From the NCBI GenBank assembly GCA_028711655.1, contig JAQTRU010000008.1:1-35798 (forward strand): 35,798 bases of DNA, given 5' to 3'. Each line of letters begins with the position of its first letter. The stretch's first letter is position 1. Position numbers and translations under genes: made by a program. The notes below the pieces were generated by a model. The model searched no databases. It saw only the letters and a program-made list of their open reading frames with translations, and was not told where the DNA came from. This DNA comes from Patescibacteria group bacterium. GTDB taxonomy: Bacteria > Patescibacteriota > Patescibacteriia > Patescibacteriales > JAQTRU01. Shown piece by piece: positions 23,024 through 30,174 of this stretch.

Positions 23024-23065
23024 TTGACAAAAAAAGTTGACAAAAAAAAATTTACATGCTAACAT
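23024..23065 (+). promoter_or_regulatory. Promoter of the cold-shock gene, doubled -35 box
   Basis: TTGACA occurs at 23024-23029 and again at 23037-23042. The second is 17 bases from TAACAT (23060-23065). The transcript would have an untranslated leader of about 115 bases, as cold-shock mRNAs often do, including a hairpin AGAGATAG (23123-23130) / CTACCTCT (23141-23148). Confidence 0.75.
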
Positions 23066-23185
23066 TAAATAGTTAGTTTAATTACTATCCGCCCTTAATT
23101 AAGGGTGAAATATTGGAAACGTAGAGATAGAGTCGAATTTCTACCTCTTGATATTTAATTTTATTAACTTTGTTTTCACATTCAC

Positions 23186-23380
23186 ATGCAAGGAACTATC
23201 AAAAAATTGACTGACAAAAACTTCGGTTTTATCAGCCAAGAAGGCGGTGACGATTTATTTTTTCACGCCAACAGCTTGGATGGCATCAGCTTCGACCAAT
23301 TGAGAGAAGGCGATGCCGTTACCTTTGAGGTTGAAAAAACCCCGAAAGGAAACGCCGCTGTAAGTGTTAAAAAAGCTTAA
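23186..23380 (+). CDS. csp: Cold-shock domain protein
   Basis: 64 residues, one cold-shock domain (OB fold) that binds single-stranded RNA and DNA. RNP1 is KNFGFISQE (usual KGFGFI) and RNP2 is DLFFHANS (usual DVFVHFS). The C-terminal half has GDAVTFEVEKTPKGNAAVSVKKA, as in CspA-type proteins. No Shine-Dalgarno precedes the ATG, which is notable given the long leader. Its own promoter and a strong terminator make it a single-gene unit. Confidence 0.95.
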   Translation: MQGTIKKLTDKNFGFISQEGGDDLFFHANSLDGISFDQLREGDAVTFEVEKTPKGNAAVSVKKA

Positions 23381-23398
23381 TACTTTTTTACATAGCAA

Positions 23399-23431
23399 AA
23401 AACCCCGTTCTTCGCAAAAGGCGGGGTTTTT
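23399..23431 (+). terminator. Terminator of the cold-shock gene
   Basis: AAAACCCCG, loop, CGGGGTTTTTGTTTTT, 18 bases after the stop. Confidence 0.88.
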
Positions 23432-23474
23432 GTTTTTGGCCAAAGGTTATTTTCGCCAGCGAATTTCCGATCTG

Positions 23475-23760
23475 GCTCCCGGGGTGGGATTCAAAAATAC
23501 GCCCGATGGGTTAGCGGGGATGAGCTCAAATCAATCCACCCAAAAAACTCAAAAAACTTCGTCCCAAATTTGGGACGAAGTTTTTTGTGCTCCCGGGGTG
23601 GGATTTCCGCCTCGTCCTCGCTCCCGCTCGGACTTCGTTGCCCGGGGCAACGCCGAGTCCTGCGCCAGCTCGGACTCGGCGACGCTCGCCTTCGCTCCTC
23701 GCCGCCGAAACTGCGGCTCGAAGCTCGTCTCGCTTCTGCCCGTTCGAATCCCATTTAACT
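23475..23760. repeat. GC-rich, tRNA-arm-like block with direct repeats
   Basis: The 17-base word GCTCCCGGGGTGGGATT occurs at 23475-23491 and 23589-23605. From 23600 to 23755 the sequence is about two thirds GC, far above its surroundings, and folds on itself: GTTGCCC/GGGCAAC at 23637-23651, and GAGTCC/GGACTC around 23655-23676. It ends with GTTCGAATCCC (23743-23753), the classic T-arm word, while the first copy reads like an antisense T-arm (GTGGGATTC). No complete tRNA can be folded. Open frames across it are low-complexity Arg/Ser runs and look non-coding. Confidence 0.5.
23551..23586. terminator. 36-bp perfect palindrome, terminator-like
   Basis: The half-site AAAAAACTTCGTCCCAAA is followed by its exact complement, ending in six T. 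It lies between the two copies of the 17-base direct repeat. Confidence 0.7.
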
Positions 23761-23770
23761 CTAAAATCAA

Positions 23771-23804
23771 AATAATCCCGCCCTTCGCGAAGGGCGGGAT
23801 TATT
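23771..23804. terminator. 34-bp perfect palindrome, terminator-like
   Basis: The half-site AATAATCCCGCCCTTCG is followed by its exact complement and then T's. It closes the GC-rich block on the right. Confidence 0.7.
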
Positions 23805-23858
23805 TTTGCTCGGATTTTATAACGAAATACGAACGGAATTTAAAAAGAAATTTGGTTA

Positions 23859-23941
23859 GTTTGCGGTCGGGAGGGGGGGGCGACCGCAAACTTCTTTCCC
23901 CCTGCCTCGCCGGTAGGCGGGGAAAACAGGCACGCCTTTCA
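23859..23941. repeat. Left boundary repeat of the defence island, hairpin with G-rich loop
   Basis: Perfect 11-base arms GTTTGCGGTCG (23859-23869) and CGACCGCAAAC (23881-23891) hold a loop of two G, one A and eight G. After a GC palindrome (about 23903-23922) comes AAAACAGGCACGCCTTTCA (23923-23941). That word recurs inverted at 35712-35730, next to another G-rich-loop hairpin, at the far end of the island. Confidence 0.75.
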
Positions 23942-23961
23942 AGCGATTTCAAGTTTTTCTT

Positions 23962-24020
23962 CTCCGCCCGCGGGCGGAGGGCCAAATATTTTTCAAGTAT
24001 TTGGGGCTTGAAAAATATTT
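23962..24020. repeat. Two palindromes after the last island gene
   Basis: CTCCGCCCGCGGGCGGAG (23962-23979) is a perfect 18-bp palindrome. AAATATTTTTCAAG (23984-23997) and its complement (24007-24020) form a 14-bp stem with a 9-base loop, 23 bases after the stop of the DUF4365 gene. They may serve as the end of the island transcript. Confidence 0.6.
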
Positions 24021-24042
24021 AACGGCGGCAAATTCTTTTCGT

Positions 24043-24864
24043 TCAACTCGCCCATTCCTCATTATCACCCTCTGGCGGGGCACTTGGAATAATAGATTCA
24101 GTACTTGAAGTACTAGAGGTACTTGCAGTAAAAATTTTACTTTTTGTATAATCGCTACCCCCAACATCGATTATTTTATACCCTAAGCGTTGTAGTTTTT
24201 CAATGTTGGATTCAATATTCTTTTTATACTCTTGCGCAACATCACCAAATACAGTTTTTTCATCTTCGGGAAATTGATTTAGACCAAGTAATCTAGGATT
24301 AAAGTAATCCAATGAACCTTTCTTGTAGTTGCATCTTATACTATCAATAAATAAATCTCTTGCGAAGCCACCCCCTCCTTTGTCATTTGCATATGCTAAA
24401 AAATTTTCACTACCAGCGTGATAAAAAATTTGAGAATTTTGGTCTTTATCGAAATGCAAAATGGGGGTAAAGCGTTTGTAAAAACAAAGAGGAGGTTTTT
24501 CATTTTCAATTATAACAAATAAATATACTGGGCATCCTTGCTTTTTCCAATAGTTCAATGTTGCAGGTTCGATCTTTTTAATATTTGTAATTTTAACTTC
24601 ATCTAATAAATTTAATCTACTCTTTTTGATTTTTTCAATTTTTATTTCACGACTATCAGTAATCTGTTTATGCGTTTTAACCTGAATAAAGAAAGGCACC
24701 CCAGTTGGCTCTTCATTAAAAACCCATTCACACCACACGTCAAAACCAATGTCTTTCGACTCTTCAATTTTATTGAATAAACAGTAATCTTCCATCAAAT
24801 ACTCTAAATATGCGACTCCTTTATTGCCGATTTTATTTTTAGTTGAATATTTTTTCTCACTCAT
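24043..24864 (-). CDS. DUF4365-type protein, possible PD-(D/E)XK nuclease
   Basis: 273 residues. Near the N-terminus, NKGVAYLEYLM, SKDIGFDVWCEW and GVPFFIQVKTHKQ match the layout of DUF4365: Glu21 for the first helix, Asp42 as the metal ligand, and Gln61-Val-Lys63 for the (D/E/Q)XK strand. Members of this group are found with restriction and other defence genes and are thought to cut nucleic acid; activity here is inference. The last 30 residues are a Ser/Thr-rich low-complexity tail (TASTSSTSSTESII) from short GTACTT-like repeats. It is the last gene of the minus-strand island, 14 bases after the small membrane protein gene. Confidence 0.65.
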   Translation of the reverse strand: MSEKKYSTKNKIGNKGVAYLEYLMEDYCLFNKIEESKDIGFDVWCEWVFNEEPTGVPFFIQVKTHKQITDSREIKIEKIKKSRLNLLDEVKITNIKKIEPATLNYWKKQGCPVYLFVIIENEKPPLCFYKRFTPILHFDKDQNSQIFYHAGSENFLAYANDKGGGGFARDLFIDSIRCNYKKGSLDYFNPRLLGLNQFPEDEKTVFGDVAQEYKKNIESNIEKLQRLGYKIIDVGGSDYTKSKIFTASTSSTSSTESIIPSAPPEGDNEEWAS

Positions 24865-24878
24865 AATTTTTAGTTAGA

Positions 24879-25169
24879 TTATTTATGCCACCAATTAAAA
24901 AAATCACCAACCTTTTTAAATATGTAACCGAATACAAGCGTTGAAATACCTACGCTTGCATAAATATTTTTAATTCCTCCATTAGGAAAATATTTAACGA
25001 ATAAATAGACTCCGCCTATCATCATGCCTATCCCAAGGATAACTACAATTTTCCAAAATTTTCCCGTAATACTTTTACTTGATTTCCCTACCAGTAAAAA
25101 ACCAAAAAACATGATAATGAGTCCACTAACAATATTTTGCAATAAACTTTTGTCAAAAAAATTATCCAT
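24879..25169 (-). CDS. Small membrane protein (96 residues)
   Basis: Three predicted membrane helices: LLQNIVSGLIIMFFGFLLVG, KIVVILGIGMMIGGVYLFV and NIYASVGISTLVFGYIFKKV. It ends VGDFFNWWHK. No family is recognised. It lies between an AbrB-like gene (7 bases) and the DUF4365 gene (14 bases) and is surely co-transcribed with them. Small membrane proteins are frequent effector or anchor parts of defence loci, but nothing in the sequence shows that role. Confidence 0.65.
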   Translation of the reverse strand: MDNFFDKSLLQNIVSGLIIMFFGFLLVGKSSKSITGKFWKIVVILGIGMMIGGVYLFVKYFPNGGIKNIYASVGISTLVFGYIFKKVGDFFNWWHK

Positions 25170-25176
25170 ACAAAAA

Positions 25177-25353
25177 TTACTTTTTCCAATCAGTAATTAT
25201 AATTCCCTCCCCTCGCTTTTTAACTACGACTTTCTGTTTCTCTCTCCATTTTAATTCCCGAACAATATCAATCGGCAATGTTAAACCAATGCTTTTATCT
25301 CCGATTCTGGTTAGCTTGCGAATATTTTTGTTTTCTAATTTTCGTCTTGCCAT
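25177..25353 (-). CDS. AbrB/SpoVT-like DNA-binding protein, copy 1
   Basis: 58 residues: MARRKLENKNIRKLTRIGDK, then SIGLTLPIDIVRELKWREKQ and a basic end closing ITDWKK. The LTRIGDKSIGLTLPIDIVREL segment is the swapped-hairpin AbrB fold (MazE/SpoVT type), which binds DNA as a dimer. It is identical at 46 of 58 positions (my count) to the protein at 27134-27310. The 28 bases before the ATG (25354-25381) are the same as those before the other copy and contain a 12-base direct repeat (ATACTTATTTTA, ATACCTATTTTA). No Shine-Dalgarno. It may repress the locus or act as an antitoxin-like partner. Confidence 0.82.
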   Translation of the reverse strand: MARRKLENKNIRKLTRIGDKSIGLTLPIDIVRELKWREKQKVVVKKRGEGIIITDWKK

Positions 25354-25443
25354 ATTAAAATAGGTATTAAAATAAGTATTTTAATTTGTATTTGCTCTAA
25401 ATTCTGCCATGATGAAGAACCCTTAACAGCGATAAACTTTTAT

Positions 25444-25764
25444 CTAGAAAGGAATATTTTCTATCTGTTCATCCTCAATATCAACTTCTTCATTCTGAAC
25501 ATCAATCTCTTCACTCACATTATTATCCTCGTTTTCTTCAACTTCTTCAACCTCGTCAGCAATGTCTTTTTTAATTTCCTCAAATTCATTCTCCACTTCA
25601 GTTAGACGCTTTTTACTCATTTTTATTAACAAAGCGGCTTCTTTAACTTTTTTCAACCCTTCTTCAACATCAACCTCCTCTTGCTGCTCAAACCATTCGG
25701 CTATTTCTGAAAGTCTTCTTAACTGATCATTTAAATCAATTTTATCTATTTTTTTGGTTGTCAT
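25444..25764 (-). CDS. xseB: Exonuclease VII small subunit with SSB-like C-terminal tail
   Basis: 106 residues; usual family length is about 70-85. The first 65 residues are the XseB helical hairpin (LNDQLRRLSEIAEWFEQQE, VEEGLKKVKEAALLIKMSKK). From residue 69 a strongly acidic tail runs to the end (EVEEVEENEDNN, EEVDIEDEQIENIPF). The terminal IPF after acidic residues matches the DDDIPF-type tip by which SSB docks DNA-repair enzymes. XseB forms the long coiled arm around XseA that makes exonuclease VII, which cuts single-stranded DNA from both ends. It starts 2 bases after the xseA stop. The acidic tail could recruit or mimic SSB partners; that is inference. Confidence 0.85.
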   Translation of the reverse strand: MTTKKIDKIDLNDQLRRLSEIAEWFEQQEEVDVEEGLKKVKEAALLIKMSKKRLTEVENEFEEIKKDIADEVEEVEENEDNNVSEEIDVQNEEVDIEDEQIENIPF

Positions 25765-25766
25765 AT

Positions 25767-27116
25767 TTATTTTAATTTATTAATTTTTCTTACTGTTGAA
25801 TTGATAATTCCATCGGTTATTTGAAGATCAAACTCATCGTTTATTTTTATATCTTCTATGGTCCTTATTACCCTACCATTTATTTTTGCAATGCTATATC
25901 CAAGTTTAAGATTTTTTAAAGGATCATTAGATCTTATTATCTTATCGCTAAAAGCAAGATTTCTATTATAATTTGCTAAAATAATTTGAAACTTATTTTT
26001 AGTATTACTCCAAAAATTATCTAGGTTAGTTTTTGAGCCAGATAACAAATTAAAAAAGTTTTCTTCCACTGATTTCGGATAATCTACTAATGTGCTCCTA
26101 ATAGAAGACAAAGAATATTCCATTTTTGAAATGGATAACTTAAGATTAGTTTTAATAGTATTGAATTTATTAAAAATCTTATTAAGTTCATCATTAATTA
26201 AACTCACCTTCCTATCTATACCAATTCTTGCATTGCTAATCAATCTATTAAAATAATCCATGATTTGATACTCATAACGATCAAGCTTCGCATAAGCCTC
26301 TTCCCATGATTTATTTATCACTTTCGTGGCGGCAGTTGGGGTAGATTCCATTCTATCTGCCGCTAAAGCAACAAGAGGCACGTCTTTATGGTGGCCTATA
26401 CCGGCTATTACCGGGACTGGAAAATTAGCTACTTCTCTTACTAAAATTTCATTATCAAAAGCGACTAGAGATTCCATGGAGCCACCCCCGCGAATGATAA
26501 CCAAAACATCAATATCTTGCTTGCTGAATATTTTTATAGCTGCTAACAGAGGTTTAACTGCTCTTTGACCTTCAACGGCTGTATCAATCATTTTTACTTG
26601 AAAGCCAAATTTATTAAGATTATTAAGAAAATCCTCAATAACCGCACCTTTTCTTGAAGTAATAACCCCAATCTTTTGCGGATATTGCGGTATTGGACGT
26701 TTCCTGCTGGGGTCAAAAATACCTTCCATTGTAAGTTTTTTCTTAAGTTTTTCATATTCCTTTCTTAATTTTCCCTCCCCGACAAGTTCAATAGTTTCTG
26801 CTATAAAAGACAGATCGCCGCGTACTTCATAGATTTTTGGTTGTCCGGTAACTATTAACTCCATTCCTTCTTTCAATTCAATACTAAAAAGGCTATAATT
26901 TCCCCTCCAAATAATGCAGTTAATTGTATATTCTTCATTTTGATCTTTTAAAGTAAAGTAAACATGACCTGCCGTTGAAATTTTAACAACGCCGACTTCA
27001 CCTATTATTTTCGCTGGGTATTGCTTAAGCTCTCTATTAAGAAAATTAATGTAATCTGATACCGATACAGCATCTTTGGTGCTTATTAAATTTGTTTTCA
27101 CTTCTTTATCTATCAT
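25767..27116 (-). CDS. xseA: Exonuclease VII large subunit
   Basis: 449 residues from the ATG at 27116 (a TTG at 27146 would overlap the AbrB gene). An N-terminal OB fold binds single-stranded DNA (VSDYINFLNRELKQYP, GHVYFTLKDQNEEYTINCII). The catalytic domain follows, with KIGVITSRKGAVIEDFL, IIRGGGSMESLVAFDNE (208-223), and GIGHHKDVPLVALAADRMES (239-258), the known family signatures. A long helical region to about 380 would pair with XseB, and a small C-terminal strand domain ends the protein. With xseB it makes a complete exonuclease VII. Finding it inside a restriction island, between two AbrB-like genes, is unusual; it may be a second, island-borne copy. Confidence 0.94.
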   Translation of the reverse strand: MIDKEVKTNLISTKDAVSVSDYINFLNRELKQYPAKIIGEVGVVKISTAGHVYFTLKDQNEEYTINCIIWRGNYSLFSIELKEGMELIVTGQPKIYEVRGDLSFIAETIELVGEGKLRKEYEKLKKKLTMEGIFDPSRKRPIPQYPQKIGVITSRKGAVIEDFLNNLNKFGFQVKMIDTAVEGQRAVKPLLAAIKIFSKQDIDVLVIIRGGGSMESLVAFDNEILVREVANFPVPVIAGIGHHKDVPLVALAADRMESTPTAATKVINKSWEEAYAKLDRYEYQIMDYFNRLISNARIGIDRKVSLINDELNKIFNKFNTIKTNLKLSISKMEYSLSSIRSTLVDYPKSVEENFFNLLSGSKTNLDNFWSNTKNKFQIILANYNRNLAFSDKIIRSNDPLKNLKLGYSIAKINGRVIRTIEDIKINDEFDLQITDGIINSTVRKINKLK

Positions 27117-27133
27117 TAATATATAATTTAATA

Positions 27134-27310
27134 TTATTTTTTCCAATCAGTAATTAATATCCCTTTTCCTCGTTTTTTAACAATGACTTTTTGTTTCTCT
27201 CTCCAATTTAATTTTCGTATCATTTCAATCGGCAAAGTCAACCCAACGCTTTTGTCCCCTATTTTGGTTAGCTTTCTTATATTTTCATTCTCGGTTTTTC
27301 TTCTTGCCAT
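27134..27310 (-). CDS. AbrB/SpoVT-like DNA-binding protein, copy 2
   Basis: 58 residues: MARRKTENENIRKLTKIGDK, then SVGLTLPIEMIRKLNWREKQ and the same ITDWKK ending as copy 1. The two differ at 12 positions, mostly conservative (Ile/Val, Arg/Lys, Asp/Glu). The upstream 28 bases (27311-27338) are identical to those of copy 1. It sits between the RloC-like gene and xseA; the xseA ATG follows the stop after 17 bases. Possible roles are autoregulation through the shared upstream repeat and control of xseAB. Confidence 0.82.
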   Translation of the reverse strand: MARRKTENENIRKLTKIGDKSVGLTLPIEMIRKLNWREKQKVIVKKRGKGILITDWKK

Positions 27311-27356
27311 ATTAAAATAGGTATTAAAATAAGTATTTAAATAATAATTTTATTTA

Positions 27357-29645
27357 TTAAAAAATTAAATTACAACTTTCACAAAGAGCGTCATAATGAC
27401 CTTGATCTTTATTTTTCAACCCATCCAAAACGATGCCGACTATTTCCTTTGTTTCCGAAGTGTCGGGAAATTTTAACGCATGCTCAACTGATTCTTCATG
27501 CGAATACTCGTCAAGTATCTTTAATAATTTTTCTTTGTCTTCATCTTTGAAGAATTTACTATCATCAATCTTAGTTTTTAGTTTTTTACCGTTTGGATAG
27601 CGCAAACCAAAATAACCTTCTAGAAAACGACGAGTAATATTTGGCAACAGATATAAAACTTCAAACAATTCAAACTCCTCATTTTTTTGATCATACGCTT
27701 TTTTTAGTAAACTGAAAAGATAATTATATTCTGTTTTAAATTTTTTCAGCGTTGACGGCAAATCTTTCACGAAAGATTGCCCGTTTTTGTCGTTCTTTTT
27801 GTTCCTAACCTTTTCGATCAAATAACACGGCATACAATCGCCGTATCCCTTACCATTCAAACCTTTACAATCGTATTTAATAAAATCCTTCATCAAATTA
27901 AAAAATTCTAAATTGTGAGTGGAAACAAATAACTGACCACAATTTATCAGCTTTAATTTTATAAAAGCATAAATATTAAAAAGATGATTGCAGTCCAAAC
28001 TTGAAACCGGATCATCAATAAAAACTATTGTTTCGCTCAAATTTGTTTTTTTGTCTTCAAGTCCAGCGATAAAATACGCGAGCGAAATAGCCGTTTTTTC
28101 GCCTTCGCTTAAATTTTTGGCGGGTTCATTATTTCGGCTCATTTTAAATCGATTGCCTTCCGTAACCTCAATTTTTATGCCGTCATGCTGAAAAAATTGC
28201 TGTATATACTCATTCACTTTTCCCGCCCCTTTGACTGATTCGGATAATTGTTTTTCAACACCAATAATGTCATTCGCGACTTTATCTGAACCGGTTTTAT
28301 TTACGATTATTTTTTCTGCGACATCCTTTTGCTCTTTCAATACTTCGAGATATTTTTGATCTTGAATAAATTGAGCCGAAAAGTGTTTGATCAGTTTTTC
28401 CTTAGCTTCATTTTTTTCTTTTTCAAAATTTTTCGTCTTGCTTTTATGCTCTTCTACAACACTTTTTATTCCTTCATATTTACTTTTTATATCATCTGAA
28501 TTATCTGAAAGGTCTATAAATTTATGCTCATTAAACGGCTTCGCCTTTTTTGATTTTAAACTCTTAGATAATTCATCAATGTTTTCACAATATTTTTTTG
28601 CATGAGCGTTAAATTCTTTGAGCAGTTTTTCGTATTCCAAAACAAATTCTTTATAAAATTCGCCCTTTGCCGGCAAGTCAAAACCGCTAACTGCAGTTTT
28701 ATGACTTTCAATGGTTTCCAGTAATGCTTGTAAATCTTTTTCAAGCCGTTCGTATTCCATAGAAAAATGCTGGTCCAATTTTTGGAATAAATCGGACGGC
28801 AAATCGTTGCCACAAAATGAACATTTGTTTTTCCCTTTGTGCAAACCGCGCCCTTCATTTACCCACTTGTTTAAATTCTCATCATTTTTCAGTTCCTCAA
28901 TTATTTTTTGGGCTGTAATTTTTCTTTCAACGATTTCTTTCGCTTTACTTTGCAGTTCAGAAAAATTAAGCATTGGAAATGCACTTAAAATTACATCGTT
29001 TCGTTGCTCGGTGTTTTTATACGCCGTAAAGAGCTTGTTATATTCCGTATCACCAAGCAAATGTTTGGTTGAATCGTCCTTTATTGCCTCAACAGATGGC
29101 TTAAATTTGTCTTTATCGTAATTTGGGATAGAAAGAGTGTTTTTAATATCCCTTGCTTTTTGGGTAAAAGCAGTTTCGAGCCCGTTTTCCAGCTCAATTT
29201 TCTTGTCGGAAAGTTTTGCTTTTTCGTCATTAAACGTTTTTTGGTCGACTTGCAATTTTCCCAATTGTTCTTGAAGCTCAATATTTTCTTTGCCGATAGA
29301 AAAGAAAATCGGCTCAATTCCTTCGTCATCTTGGGAATACCACTTCAAATTTTTCAAAATAAAATCCGTGTTAAAAACACGAACATGAGGCAGGGTCGAG
29401 AGATCCTTGTCATTATATTTTTTACTTGGATTTTGATTATCCTCTAATTCAAACTCGGCATTTGGATAATCAACGTGTTTTTCGCCTAGCTCAAAACATC
29501 GAAACAATCGGGAAATAGTCGTTTTTCCAGAGTAGTTCCAACCATAAAACAAATTGTGCTTATTAAAATCCGGAATCGTGCTTGCATCCCATTTAAAATC
29601 CTGAAACACTCCAAAATTTTTAATTTTATTGATTCTTTTTATCAT
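27357..29645 (-). CDS. RloC-like zinc-hook ATPase, candidate anticodon nuclease
   Basis: 762 residues, AAA_13 / SMC-like architecture. Walker A is GWNYSGKT (35-42). Long coiled coils surround CSFCGND, a zinc-hook CxxC (Cys275 and Cys278). The ABC signature is NLSEGEKTAIS (511-521), Walker B VFIDDPVSSLD (541-551) and the switch STHNLEFF. In the C-terminal 130 residues, Arg672-x3-Glu676 (TRRFLEGYF) and His716 (YSHEES) match the Arg-x3-Glu ... His triad known from PrrC and RloC, which cut tRNA anticodon loops when restriction fails. The zinc hook points to RloC rather than PrrC. It overlaps the HsdS-half gene by 4 bases (ATGA), tying it to the R-M enzyme. Activity is inferred, not shown. Confidence 0.8.
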   Translation of the reverse strand: MIKRINKIKNFGVFQDFKWDASTIPDFNKHNLFYGWNYSGKTTISRLFRCFELGEKHVDYPNAEFELEDNQNPSKKYNDKDLSTLPHVRVFNTDFILKNLKWYSQDDEGIEPIFFSIGKENIELQEQLGKLQVDQKTFNDEKAKLSDKKIELENGLETAFTQKARDIKNTLSIPNYDKDKFKPSVEAIKDDSTKHLLGDTEYNKLFTAYKNTEQRNDVILSAFPMLNFSELQSKAKEIVERKITAQKIIEELKNDENLNKWVNEGRGLHKGKNKCSFCGNDLPSDLFQKLDQHFSMEYERLEKDLQALLETIESHKTAVSGFDLPAKGEFYKEFVLEYEKLLKEFNAHAKKYCENIDELSKSLKSKKAKPFNEHKFIDLSDNSDDIKSKYEGIKSVVEEHKSKTKNFEKEKNEAKEKLIKHFSAQFIQDQKYLEVLKEQKDVAEKIIVNKTGSDKVANDIIGVEKQLSESVKGAGKVNEYIQQFFQHDGIKIEVTEGNRFKMSRNNEPAKNLSEGEKTAISLAYFIAGLEDKKTNLSETIVFIDDPVSSLDCNHLFNIYAFIKLKLINCGQLFVSTHNLEFFNLMKDFIKYDCKGLNGKGYGDCMPCYLIEKVRNKKNDKNGQSFVKDLPSTLKKFKTEYNYLFSLLKKAYDQKNEEFELFEVLYLLPNITRRFLEGYFGLRYPNGKKLKTKIDDSKFFKDEDKEKLLKILDEYSHEESVEHALKFPDTSETKEIVGIVLDGLKNKDQGHYDALCESCNLIF

Positions 29646-30160
29646 ATTTCGCTTAAAACTTCAGCGATTTTTTGCTCCATTATTCCAACCAATTTTTTAT
29701 TTGCCTCAATAATTTTTTCCTGCTCTTCCATTTCAGAGACGAGATGCTTTTGGGTTTCAAGAGATAAAAGCGGGGTTTTTAGTTCCTCAATTTGTTTTTT
29801 ACTGATTGAATCAAACACCGCACCGCCGCCGCCCTTAATTTCGGACTCAACTGATTTCAGGAAATGAAACAAAAACATTTGATTGATTTTATTCGCTCGT
29901 ATTGAAGCCAAACCGCGACCAATACAAATTTTTTCCGTTGCTATATTAACTGGGCCAACCGGAGCCCTTACAGACATTAAAATATCGTCTTTTTCTGCGA
30001 TTTTTGTTATTTTTGTTGTCCATATTCTTGCTTTTTCAAGATACTTTTCCGTAAATTCTGTTTTGCCTTGATAAAACGGCGTTCCTTTGCCTGCTTCATT
30101 ATAATATTTTCCCTCTGGCGATTGTCCTGCAATTACTTCCGCAACCTCGCCCAACTTCAC
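29642..30160 (-). pseudogene. hsdS: Second half of HsdS (TRD2), separated by an apparent frameshift
   Basis: 172 residues from a GTG at 30160: one target-recognition domain (VKLGEVAEVIAGQSPEGKYY ... GPVNIATEKICIGRGLASI) and the C-terminal conserved helix (TQKHLVSEMEEQEKIIEANK). Such units read part of the DNA target in a type I enzyme. The frame is open upstream of the GTG through the residues KIKDVKW, which continue naturally from the end of the HsdM-HsdS protein. One more A in the A-run at 30179-30183 (+ strand T's) would fuse the two into one protein of about 800 residues. It may be a disrupted gene, a sequencing error, or a real separate half-subunit started at GTG. Confidence 0.75.
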
Positions 30161-30174
30161 CCATTTAACATCTT

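Noticed and set aside
23491-23754. Minus-strand Arg/Ser-rich open frame in the GC-rich block
   Set aside because: Several frames are open here only because the block is GC-rich; the peptide is low complexity and spans a 36-bp terminator-like palindrome.
23740-23760. tRNA gene suggested by GTTCGAATCCC
   Set aside because: The flanking five bases do not pair as a T-stem, and no acceptor, D or anticodon arm can be placed upstream or downstream.
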